A stretch of 22,582 bases of DNA. Origin: a virus. The stretch covers positions 1 to 22,582 of the IMG/VR virus record IMGVR_UViG_3300006990_000184; one strand, given 5' to 3'. The translations under genes were made by a program, and so were the position numbers. The notes under the pieces were generated by a model. That model did no database searches. It saw nothing but the letters and a program-made list of their open reading frames with translations, and was not told where the DNA came from. This document shows positions 15,910 to 21,440 of the stretch, piece after piece (position 1 is the stretch's first letter; each line of letters starts with the position of its first letter).

Positions 15910-16491
15910 TTGTCTCTCATACCTGAAAATTTTATTTTTGTAAAAAAATACAACAATATCAATAGTTTAAAAGAAAAAGTCTTAAAATATACAAAAGAAG
16001 ACTGGCACAAATACGACTATAGGCAAAAAAATTATATGGTCCACATGAATACAAAGACCATACCTTTGATATGGAATGAAATGGATAAATACAATCAAAG
16101 AAATTTAGAAAAAGATAATAGAAAATTTTGGCCTGAAGCAGATAATTATAAAACAGAGTTAGATTCTATTTCACAAATATTTACAGAAAAATACGGAGAA
16201 GGTTTTATTACAAGTGCATTGTTAATTAATCTACCTTCTAGGTCTATCATAGCTCCACACGTAGATAATCAAGATGCTTATTTTGATCTTGTTAAAAGAA
16301 CTCATTTAGCTATTGTATCTGATGATGAAGTAAGATTTATTGTAGGTGGTGAGGATAAAAATATAAAAGAGGGTGAGATATTTGAGATTAATAATAATCA
16401 AAAATTACATGAAGTTAAAAATAATTCTGAAATAGATAGGATTCATTTATTAACTGATTGGTTAACTATAAAAGGAGAAAGAAATGAGTGA
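15910..16491 (+). CDS. Aspartyl/asparaginyl beta-hydroxylase-like 2OG-Fe(II) oxygenase (193 aa)
   Basis: I take TTG at 15910, two bases after the polybasic gene stop and behind AAGGAAAAGGA, as the start. An ATG at 15820 would give a 30-residue Lys/Arg-rich leader produced only by frame overlap with the previous gene. The C-terminal half matches the cupin core of the Asp/Asn hydroxylase family: APHVDNQ with His117 and Asp119, RTHLAI (131-136), VGGEDKNIKEGEIFEINN, then His167 in KLHEVKNNS and Arg177/His179 in DRIHLLTDW. Such enzymes hydroxylate protein side chains or cap small molecules. The substrate is unknown. It overlaps the next gene by 8 bases. Confidence 0.75.
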   Translation: MSLIPENFIFVKKYNNINSLKEKVLKYTKEDWHKYDYRQKNYMVHMNTKTIPLIWNEMDKYNQRNLEKDNRKFWPEADNYKTELDSISQIFTEKYGEGFITSALLINLPSRSIIAPHVDNQDAYFDLVKRTHLAIVSDDEVRFIVGGEDKNIKEGEIFEINNNQKLHEVKNNSEIDRIHLLTDWLTIKGERNE

Positions 16492-16705
16492 GAAGAAACT
16501 AACATTAAAAGCAACAGGCGTAACTCAAAAACAATGGGGCGTACTTGTTCTTGAACTTAATATACTTAAGAAAGCATGGAAGAGTTACGGGGTAGATATA
16601 GATTTGTCTGGTCACGGAATTAAATCTATTGTTGAAAAAGGTACAAGAATTTACGAATTTAAAAACGCTGATGAAAAAACTAAAAGAAATAAATTAAGCG
16701 GGTAA
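16484..16705 (+). CDS. Short conserved phage protein of unknown function (73 aa)
   Basis: The ATG at 16484 is preceded by AAAGGAG at good distance and overlaps the oxygenase end. Residues include LKATGVTQKQWGVLVLELNILKKAWKSYG and IKSIVEKGTRIYEF, a helix-strand mix. The WGVLVLELNILKKAW helix is recurrent in related marine phages. No motif suggests an activity. It ends convergently with the following minus-strand gene, overlapping 12 bases. Confidence 0.8.
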   Translation: MSEKKLTLKATGVTQKQWGVLVLELNILKKAWKSYGVDIDLSGHGIKSIVEKGTRIYEFKNADEKTKRNKLSG

Positions 16706-16969
16706 TTTAGGTTTTCTTGGTGGGACAGTAATGTCGTGAATTTTTATTGCTCTACATTCAAATTTTACTACCAATTTTTGTTGTTCTATAACGTCTCTTT
16801 CAAAGTCTTCCATTTTTTTTAATTCCATAAAAGTTTTTTGAGCAACCCCATATCCATTTAATGCACAATCATAGTGAGTTTCAAAACTAGTTTTTATTGA
16901 AAAATGGGTAGAAGGACATTGTCCCGTAACCATAGAACATAGATGTAATACAATTATAAATTTAGTCAT
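16694..16969 (-). CDS. Secreted-like small protein with conserved Cys (91 aa)
   Basis: Starts at ATG 16967-16969 behind CAGGAG. Residues 1-18 are a hydrophobic signal-like stretch, TKFIIVLHLCSMVTGQCP, followed by Cys at about 11, 19, 35 and 73, and a C-terminal tail rich in Pro and Lys (ITVPPRKPKLPA). Cys-containing, signal-bearing 90-residue proteins of this pattern occur in marine phages. A periplasmic or membrane-associated role is inferred; no enzymatic motif is seen. It is the only minus-strand gene in this stretch, diverges from the RHH-like gene, and its start codon touches the -35 box of the rightward promoter. Confidence 0.75.
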   Translation of the reverse strand: MTKFIIVLHLCSMVTGQCPSTHFSIKTSFETHYDCALNGYGVAQKTFMELKKMEDFERDVIEQQKLVVKFECRAIKIHDITVPPRKPKLPA

Positions 16970-16998
16970 TGACTCCTGTTGTAATTTTAATATATAAT
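16969..16998 (+). promoter_or_regulatory. Sigma-70-type promoter for the RHH-led operon
   Basis: TTGACT (16969-16974) is followed by an 18-base spacer and a consensus TATAAT (16993-16998; alternatively TATATA at 16991 with a 16-base spacer). The leader is about 31 bases to the ATG at 17036, with a GAAAGGA ribosome site. It shares its first base with the start codon of the divergent secreted-like gene. ATCCTA follows the -10 box. Confidence 0.65.
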
Positions 16999-17035
16999 CC
17001 TATATGTCAGAAATAACTTTGAAAGGATATAACAA

Positions 17036-17206
17036 ATGACAGATATAAGCAAATACAAAAGTATAGCAATTGATCATGACTGCTATAATAAACTAACGAA
17101 ACTATCAAAACATCTCGCTCCGAAGCATGCCAAATTGTCTAGGGCACAAGTCGTAAGAGTATTAGTCGAAGAGAAAGTGGAGAAGTTAAATGGCAAACTT
17201 AGATAG
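17036..17206 (+). CDS. Ribbon-helix-helix-like small DNA-binding protein (56 aa)
   Basis: The ATG at 17036 follows GAAAGGA by 8 bases. The layout fits the RHH (Arc/MetJ/CopG) fold: a short strand (YKSIAID), helix A (CYNKLTKLSKHLA), a turn, helix B (LSRAQVVRVLVEEKVEKL). It is the first gene behind a strong promoter, which suits an autoregulatory repressor acting on this promoter or on the phage transcription switch. RHH dimers bind short direct repeats. The fold assignment is by pattern, not by a profile search. It overlaps the next gene by 17 bases. Confidence 0.6.
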   Translation: MTDISKYKSIAIDHDCYNKLTKLSKHLAPKHAKLSRAQVVRVLVEEKVEKLNGKLR

Positions 17207-17459
17207 AGAAATATGTCCCGTGTGTAGCGGAAATGGGTATGTATTATCCGGCGTAACCGTTTATCAATGTAGTTACTGTGAATCTCAAGGCGAGATACCT
17301 AAGCGAGAAGCGAGCGTCGAGGAGCTACAAAAAGTAGTTTCAGAACTTCAAATACATAGAGGAGTGTTGCAAGCAAAAATAAAACAACAAGCTTCTAAAA
17401 TTGCAGAGCTAGAAAACTATTTAAATGTTCAAGCGTTCAAAAAGAATTCTTTACAATGA
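17190..17459 (+). CDS. DnaJ-type zinc knuckle plus leucine-zipper protein (89 aa)
   Basis: ATG at 17190. The N-terminus carries CPVCSGNGYV (Cys-x-x-Cys-x-Gly-x-Gly), then CSYCESQGEI, together a DnaJ-like zinc centre. Residues 45-78 are a coiled coil with Leu/Ile at heptad spacing (VEELQKVVSELQIHRGVLQ). It is probably a dimeric zinc-binding nucleic-acid or protein adaptor. It sits second in the RHH-led operon and overlaps the endonuclease gene by 4 bases. Confidence 0.8.
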   Translation: MANLDREICPVCSGNGYVLSGVTVYQCSYCESQGEIPKREASVEELQKVVSELQIHRGVLQAKIKQQASKIAELENYLNVQAFKKNSLQ

Positions 17460-17884
17460 TATCGGAAATTGATTGCGCATACATTGCAGGTTTATTTGAT
17501 GGTGAAGGCTCAATACACATAAGACGTGGTATTGAAAAAAAGAAAAGACACAAAGGTAAACCTGGATACAGACTTTCTAATTCTATGCGTATCAGTATGG
17601 AAATTACCATGACAGATAAATCTGTTTTAGTTTGGGTCCATGAAGTATTGGGTGTAGGTACACTTATACCTAAGAAAGTAAAAGGGAACAGAGTTGATGG
17701 TACACCTTATCTTAAACAATGGAGATGGCGTTGTACGTTTCGTGATGCTTATCGTGTGTGTTGTATGCTTTGGCCTTTTGCTCATACAAAACTACCTAAG
17801 ATACAAGAAGTAATAGATCATTACTCAGACAGTAATATAGTTGATTTAACAGAGTACAGAGTAGCAAAGGAGTTAGAGGTTTGA
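17456..17884 (+). CDS. LAGLIDADG homing-endonuclease-type protein (142 aa)
   Basis: The start ATG at 17456 overlaps the previous TGA. The N-terminal AYIAGLFDGEGSIHI (8-22) matches the LAGLIDADG motif with the catalytic acidic residue Asp15 in GLFDGEGS. The remainder forms beta strands and helices of the usual fold (SMRISMEITMTDKSVL, WRWRCTFRDAYRVCCMLWPF). With a single motif it should act as a homodimer on a near-palindromic site. It is free-standing, not inside an intron or intein, and is translationally coupled to both neighbours by 4-base overlaps, which is unusual for an invasive endonuclease and could indicate domestication. Confidence 0.9.
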   Translation: MISEIDCAYIAGLFDGEGSIHIRRGIEKKKRHKGKPGYRLSNSMRISMEITMTDKSVLVWVHEVLGVGTLIPKKVKGNRVDGTPYLKQWRWRCTFRDAYRVCCMLWPFAHTKLPKIQEVIDHYSDSNIVDLTEYRVAKELEV

Positions 17885-18060
17885 ACTGTTGGCACTGTAA
17901 AACAGAATTAATATGGGGTGGTGACCACGATACCGAAGATAATGAGGATTATGATATTGTCAGTAATTTATCATGTCCTAACTGTCATGCAGCGGTTGAT
18001 GTGTGGCATCCGTCAGAAAAATTAATAGAGGAGTATAAAAAATATGAAAACGATAAGTAA
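17881..18060 (+). CDS. Zinc-binding small protein, TTG start (59 aa)
   Basis: TTG at 17881-17883 follows AAGGAG, and the reading frame overlaps the endonuclease stop by 4 bases (TTGA). CWHC near the N-terminus (residues 3-6) and CPNC near residue 32 form a two-knuckle zinc site, separated by an acidic linker (GGDHDTEDNEDYD). I recall a similar 'CWHC...CPNC' protein from marine phages. It ends EKLIEEYKKYENDK, a charged helix. It lacks an ATG and is easy to miss in annotation. Role unknown, presumably nucleic-acid or protein binding. Confidence 0.75.
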   Translation: MNCWHCKTELIWGGDHDTEDNEDYDIVSNLSCPNCHAAVDVWHPSEKLIEEYKKYENDK

Positions 18061-18112
18061 TAAAAAATGGAATAAGAAATACGGGTTTAGATCAAAAAGG
18101 AGAAAAAAATGA
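18044..18112 (+). CDS. Possible 22-aa basic peptide
   Basis: The ATG at 18044 lies 9 bases behind GAGGAG and its TGA overlaps the next gene's ATG (ATGA). The peptide is MKTISNKKWNKKYGFRSKRRKK, mostly Lys and Arg. Start and stop coupling fit the tight organisation of the operon, but the length gives weak statistical support and the segment might just be a leader. No other ORF covers 18061-18108. Confidence 0.35.
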   Translation: MKTISNKKWNKKYGFRSKRRKK

Positions 18113-18459
18113 AGTTGAAAGATAATATAACACTAGCTGAAGAAGTTAAAACTGAAAAGTTTAGAAACGAAAAGTTACATAAAAAATGTAATAAATTAAT
18201 GAAACAATCTAAAAACCAAGAAGAGGAAATTTTAGAACTGAATGAGTATATTGATTCCTTAGAAGCACAGATCACAGACTACAAGAGAAGGTTTGTACCT
18301 GACTTTGATATGCTAGCAAAAGGTGGTGAGTCGGTCCCAATATCTGATTTAAAAATTATGTCAGACAAAGCAAGACGTTCTATGGCTAAAAGGTTTCTTA
18401 AAAAATATGGTGAGGAATGGGTTAGAATTAATATCCTAGAGAATAAGGATTTAAAATAA
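18109..18459 (+). CDS. Coiled-coil protein of unknown function (116 aa)
   Basis: ATG at 18109 behind AAGGAGA. Residues 10-65 are a continuous charged coiled coil (EEVKTEKFRNEKLHKKCNK, EEEILELNEYIDSLEAQ). The C-terminal 50 residues look globular or helical, with PDFDMLAKGGESVPISDLKIMSDKARR and KKYGEEWVRINIL. I do not recognise the family. It fits an oligomeric adaptor. Its stop shares one base with the next ATG. Confidence 0.7.
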   Translation: MKLKDNITLAEEVKTEKFRNEKLHKKCNKLMKQSKNQEEEILELNEYIDSLEAQITDYKRRFVPDFDMLAKGGESVPISDLKIMSDKARRSMAKRFLKKYGEEWVRINILENKDLK

Positions 18460-18668
18460 TGCCTAGAAGATGCTACGTTAAAAAAGAAATAAAGATAAGC
18501 AAACATAAATTTCTATTAGAGATTTATTTAGCTTTGGAAGGACATAAAGATATCTGTTGGGAAGTATTTCCATATAATAACCAGGCGTCTTTGTATGCTT
18601 TTGAAAATAAAAACAAAATAGAAAAAATAGTAGAGAGAAAACATTTGTATGAATCTAAAGTGGAATAA
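18459..18668 (+). CDS. Small conserved protein of unknown function (69 aa)
   Basis: The ATG at 18459 overlaps the previous TAA by one base. It contains a basic N-terminus (RRCYVKKEIKISKHK), a hydrophobic helix FLLEIYLALEG, ICWEVFPYNNQASLYAFENKNK and a basic C-terminus. No signal peptide or motif. Gene order and overlap, rather than sequence, support it as real. It overlaps the nuclease gene by 20 bases. Confidence 0.65.
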   Translation: MPRRCYVKKEIKISKHKFLLEIYLALEGHKDICWEVFPYNNQASLYAFENKNKIEKIVERKHLYESKVE

Positions 18669-19368
18669 AAAATATACTTACCCTACATCAACAAGGTCAC
18701 TATTAAATGATGAAAGAGTCTATGACGTATCTCAAGAAAAGTTACCAAGTGTTACAACCATATTATCGGCTACTCAGCCTCAAGATAAGCTAGATTCTAT
18801 CGCGAAATGGAAGGCTAGGGTTGGAGACGCTGAAGCGGATAAAATTAAGAATACTGCTGCTAATCGAGGAACTATCATGCATAGCATTTTAGAGGGTTAT
18901 ATACTTGAAAAAGAGGTCTTAGACATGACTGAGGCGGGCGTACAAGCTCATTCGATGGCTAAAACGATCATCGATAAGGGTTTGCCTGATTTAGAGGAAA
19001 TATGGGGTTCTGAGGTGGTAGTAAGCTATCCTGGACTGTATGCCGGTGCAACTGATCTCGTTGGAATTTATATGGGGCGTGATAGTATAATAGACTTCAA
19101 GCAATCGAACAAGCCCAAACGTATCGAGTGGATAACTGATTATAAGTTGCAGATGGTGGCTTATGCGATGGCCCATAACTACGTTCACGGGTCAGAGATC
19201 GAGCAAGGAGTTATATTGATGTGTACTCCTGATAATTTTTTTCAACGATTCATAATCAATGGCTCCGAGTTTCGAGCACTTAGTCACGAGTGGCTGGCCC
19301 GAGTTGATGCTTATTACAAGGTTCGAGCAGCTAGGAGCGAGAGTCGAGAAACGGGGAAAAATGAGTAA
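18649..19368 (+). CDS. RecB/Cas4-like PD-(D/E)XK exonuclease (239 aa)
   Basis: The protein shows the RecB-nuclease-type core: PSVTTIL, a conserved His in RGTIMHSILEGY (H78), GATDL with Asp136, IIDFK with Asp149 and Lys151, and the helix motif YKLQMVAYAMAH with Tyr165 and Gln168. These are the metal- and DNA-binding residues of the PD-(D/E)XK exonucleases used in phage recombination and host-DNA breakdown. An Arg/Glu-rich C-terminus follows. The gene is GC-richer and uses CGA codons more than its neighbours, hinting at a separate history. The start overlaps the previous gene by 20 bases and has only a weak ribosome site (AGAGAGAAA). Confidence 0.85.
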   Translation: MNLKWNKKYTYPTSTRSLLNDERVYDVSQEKLPSVTTILSATQPQDKLDSIAKWKARVGDAEADKIKNTAANRGTIMHSILEGYILEKEVLDMTEAGVQAHSMAKTIIDKGLPDLEEIWGSEVVVSYPGLYAGATDLVGIYMGRDSIIDFKQSNKPKRIEWITDYKLQMVAYAMAHNYVHGSEIEQGVILMCTPDNFFQRFIINGSEFRALSHEWLARVDAYYKVRAARSESRETGKNE

Positions 19369-19669
19369 AATTAATTTGTGGAACTTTTGTGGAAACCACG
19401 AAAATTTTGTGGAAAATCGTTTTTACTTTAGAATAATTCTAAACTTTTGTTACATTCTGACGCAGATTTTGGCCATTTTCCACATTTTCCACATTTTTTT
19501 TCGACGAAATGTGGAAGATTTTGTGGAACTTTTATTCAATGATTTCAACTACTTAAAGGTTGTTTTTATGATTTCCACATTTTCCACAGCGTTTCAGAAA
19601 TATTTTCAGAATTTTTATATTTATATATATTTATATCTTATAAAGTGGAAAGGAATCAGCTATGAATAA
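19361..19669 (+). CDS. Uncertain ORF across the candidate origin (102 aa)
   Basis: ATG at 19361 overlaps the nuclease stop (19366-19368) behind GGGG, and TAA at 19667-19669 overlaps the next start by 8 bases, as for true genes of this operon. Composition is extremely Phe/Ile/Tyr-rich with short motif echoes (HENFVENR, NVEDFVEL, FHIFHIFF) created by the TGTGGAA/TTCCACA repeats. No recognisable domain, and the repeats are more readily explained as DNA sites. An open frame of 103 codons in such AT-rich DNA is unlikely by chance, which is the only argument for coding. Confidence 0.3.
   Translation: MSKINLWNFCGNHENFVENRFYFRIILNFCYILTQILAIFHIFHIFFRRNVEDFVELLFNDFNYLKVVFMISTFSTAFQKYFQNFYIYIYLYLIKWKGISYE
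19377..19650 (+). other. Candidate DnaA-box-like replication origin
   Basis: Nine TGTGGAA or TTCCACA elements: forward at 19377, 19388, 19408; reverse at 19478, 19487; forward at 19510, 19522; reverse at 19573, 19582 (first bases). Four fit the DnaA-box consensus TTWTNCACA as TTTTCCACA or its complement: 19408-19416, 19476-19484, 19485-19493 and 19580-19588. A T/A-only tract of about 30 bases follows (roughly 19612-19642), suiting a DNA-unwinding element. Clustering of DnaA-like boxes next to an AT tract is the usual pattern of an initiator-dependent origin. Alternatives are operator repeats or a coding artefact. Confidence 0.6.
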
Positions 19670-19943
19670 AAAATCAAAATACAGACATGTAGTGCTTAAG
19701 AAGAAGAAATATTACTTCTACAAAATAACATGGCTTGATATTTTAGGTGATAGCGGGCACGCTACGGCTCATGAGTTTAATGGTATGATGCCTTCAATAA
19801 TGGTCACTAATGCTTACCTATATGATAAGGATTCTAAGTGCATAAGAACGTTTGCCAGTTACGATGAAGCTGATGGTCTATTCTCTGATCGAAATGTATT
19901 TCCTAAAGGTTGTATTGTTAAAATGGAAAAGATATTATTGTAA
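19662..19943 (+). CDS. Conserved marine-phage protein of unknown function (93 aa)
   Basis: ATG at 19662 behind GGAAAGGA. The sequence is basic at the start (KKSKYRHVVLKKKKYYFYK), then ITWLDILGDSGHATAHEFNGMMPSIMVTNAYLY, and a DEADGLFSDRNVFPKGCIVKMEKIL end. I recall this pattern as a recurrent small gene near the replication/terminase boundary of marine phages. It looks like a single small beta-barrel-like domain. It ends convergently with the terminase gene, overlapping 9 bases. Confidence 0.8.
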   Translation: MNKKSKYRHVVLKKKKYYFYKITWLDILGDSGHATAHEFNGMMPSIMVTNAYLYDKDSKCIRTFASYDEADGLFSDRNVFPKGCIVKMEKILL

Positions 19944-20522
19944 TGAAGGTTCTGGCTCTTCTGGAATGGGTTCTTCAAGTAACTCTTGGTCTGTTTCTTC
20001 TATGGTTTCTATTTCATCTTCCGGCTCTGATGATAGCTCTATTAGCGGTTGTTCTTCTGTAGATTCACCCTCAATTATTTTTGAATGGTCCTCTACCATC
20101 TTCTCTAGTTTAGACATTAACTGATCTCTATCGAGATCATCTATCTTACCAGTCTTAATCATTTTTCTGTCAATGTAATATCCGGCAACCTTTCCTCTGG
20201 CTACTTCCATGTTACCCGCTGCAGAATATGCTCCCTTCTTCAACGCTTGGTCACGTATTTTTGCAAGCTGCTCAAGGTGCCTGTCCATAGTAACTTCGTA
20301 CTTCTTTCTGGCTTCCTCGCGCAGCTCACCAATGTACTTAACTACAAGAGGGTACAATTTAGGATTAGTTAATTTTGAAGAGGCGACTCTTGCTGCAAGG
20401 TCAGACCCTGGGCCGTAGCCAGCTTCTTTTGCACACTCCCAAGCATCTCTGCTTCCGTCGTTATACACAATAAGCTCAGCGAATTTTTTCTGCTTCTCTG
20501 TCAATCTTTTAGGTAATCCCAT
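19935..20522 (-). CDS. terS: Terminase small subunit
   Basis: The 195-residue protein begins MGLPKRLTEKQKKFAELIV, with the Terminase_2-type N-terminal helix-turn-helix (DGSRDAWECAKEAGYG) and AARVASSKLTNPKLYPLVVKYI. A coiled-coil centre (ARKKYEVTMDRHLEQLAKIRDQ) follows, then a strongly acidic tail after residue 150 with many Glu and Pro. The small subunit recognises packaging sites and regulates the large terminase. It is encoded on the minus strand with GC-richer codons than the plus-strand neighbours, and the large subunit is not in the window. The ATG at 20520-20522 faces the divergent genes at 20561. Confidence 0.93.
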   Translation of the reverse strand: MGLPKRLTEKQKKFAELIVYNDGSRDAWECAKEAGYGPGSDLAARVASSKLTNPKLYPLVVKYIGELREEARKKYEVTMDRHLEQLAKIRDQALKKGAYSAAGNMEVARGKVAGYYIDRKMIKTGKIDDLDRDQLMSKLEKMVEDHSKIIEGESTEEQPLIELSSEPEDEIETIEETDQELLEEPIPEEPEPSLQ

Positions 20523-20524
20523 GT

Positions 20525-20551
20525 TTGACTTTTACCCTAACATTTTATAAA
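20525..20551 (+). promoter_or_regulatory. Possible promoter for the 20561 operon
   Basis: TTGACT (20525-20530) lies two bases after the divergent terminase start and TATAAA-like sequence follows at a 15-base spacing (TATAAA, 20546-20551). The spacing is short, so it is only a candidate. The placement is the same as at the 6.6 kb and 17.0 kb divergent regions. Confidence 0.35.
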
Positions 20552-20560
20552 AGGCAATAC

Positions 20561-20728
20561 ATGAGAGATACAAAGAAATTGACTGAATACGCAGACAAGG
20601 CCAAGAGAAAACTAAAAGAAAGCTACCTATTCAAACACCTGGTTAAGGCTGTTGAATCAGGAGCTAATGGTACATTGAAATACATAATCAAAGAAGGTCC
20701 AGGTAAAGGAAAGGAACCAAAAAAATAA
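20561..20728 (+). CDS. Small basic protein of unknown function (55 aa)
   Basis: I use ATG at 20561 (MRDTKKLTEYADKAKRKLK), which is preceded by AAAAGG; the longer frame from 20525 would begin inside the putative promoter. It is Lys-rich and helical in the first half (DKAKRKLKESYLFKHLVKAV), with a Gly-rich basic tail (KEGPGKGKEPKK). Gly/Lys-rich tails like this often contact nucleic acid. I do not recognise the family. The stop overlaps the next start by one base. Confidence 0.7.
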   Translation: MRDTKKLTEYADKAKRKLKESYLFKHLVKAVESGANGTLKYIIKEGPGKGKEPKK

Positions 20729-20958
20729 TGTACGTAAGACACCTTCAAGAATATCTTGACAAATTTACAGATGGTACTAAAGGCAACGCCGTAAGTAATG
20801 CTACGATCTACATGGATAATGGCAGCGGAAATATTTTTCCAATTGGTAAAATTGAAGTACAGGAATCGACTATAATAGGCAAACCTTCTGTTAGAGTTGT
20901 GATCAAACCCGACCTCAAAGATCAGATACCAAAACTGAAAAAATTCATACTTACATAG
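20728..20958 (+). CDS. Small protein of unknown function (76 aa)
   Basis: ATG at 20728 overlaps the previous TAA. MYVRHLQEYLDKFTDG starts with a helix, followed by a beta-rich region (ATIYMDNGSGNIFPIGKIEVQES, PSVRVVIKPDL). No motif or membrane segment. The strand pattern suggests a compact beta domain. It precedes the VRR-NUC-like gene after a short gap. Confidence 0.7.
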   Translation: MYVRHLQEYLDKFTDGTKGNAVSNATIYMDNGSGNIFPIGKIEVQESTIIGKPSVRVVIKPDLKDQIPKLKKFILT

Positions 20959-20980
20959 GCACCTGTTAGGGTGAATATTA

Positions 20981-21373
20981 ATGAAACCTGAGACTAAATT
21001 TTGGCATGAAATTAAGAAAAATACTAAGCAAATTTCCTGGACTAGACTTGAAAACCTTAGCGCTTTTGGTACTCCCGATCTATTGGGCTATAATACTAAT
21101 AGCCACTTTTTCACTGTAGAGCTGAAGGTAACAAGAGCTAACAAGATTAAGTTCTCACCCCACCAAATTGCCTTCCATATTAAGCACCCTGACAATACTT
21201 TCATCTTAGTTTCTCGCCTCTTGTCTCGAGGCTCAAAACTTTTTGAGAAAGAAGAAGTTTACTTGTACAGAGGAAAGAGAATAAAAGAGCTTGCTGCTTG
21301 TGGCTTGAAGCTTGATGCTTGCCGCTCAGGTCTTGATGCTTGCGTCAATCACTTGACCCGGCTTGGAGCTTGA
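20981..21373 (+). CDS. VRR-NUC-type nuclease with a repeat-derived C-terminus (130 aa)
   Basis: The core has FGTPDLLGY with Asp33, FTVELKV with Glu47 and Lys49, and FSPHQIAFH with Gln62: the PD-(D/E)XK signature of small VRR-NUC-like nucleases, often DNA-junction or flap endonucleases in phages. The core spans about residues 1-105. The remaining residues (from ELAACGLKL) derive from the GCTTGNN repeat array and end by chance in GCTTGA. So the gene either acquired a repeat tail or the array formed over its end. GGGTG upstream of the ATG is the likely ribosome site. Confidence 0.8.
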   Translation: MKPETKFWHEIKKNTKQISWTRLENLSAFGTPDLLGYNTNSHFFTVELKVTRANKIKFSPHQIAFHIKHPDNTFILVSRLLSRGSKLFEKEEVYLYRGKRIKELAACGLKLDACRSGLDACVNHLTRLGA

Positions 21374-21440
21374 CGCTTGTTGCTTGAGGCTTGAAGCTTT
21401 CGAACCAACCTTGCTTGAGGCTTGCTGCTTGGAGCTTTGG
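21289..21440 (+). repeat. Degenerate 7-base tandem repeat array (GCTTGNN), copy 1
   Basis: Units of seven bases starting GCTTG follow one another: five in a row at 21289-21323 (last two bases CT, TG, AA, AT, CC), degenerate units to 21358, then five at 21361-21395 (GA, AC, TT, AG, AA), a variant GCTTTCG, and four more from 21413 (AG, CT, GA, then GCTTTGG). The first five bases are kept while the last two vary freely. The array covers the end of the VRR-NUC gene and the 3' part of the minus-strand 76-aa ORF. Confidence 0.85.

Noticed and set aside
15759-16010. Minus-strand 83-aa ORF opposite the polybasic gene
   Set aside because: Its Phe/Leu-rich content is just the complement of Lys-rich codons.
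21289-21440. CRISPR array
   Set aside because: Unit is 7 bases with no spacers of uniform length and no Cas genes.
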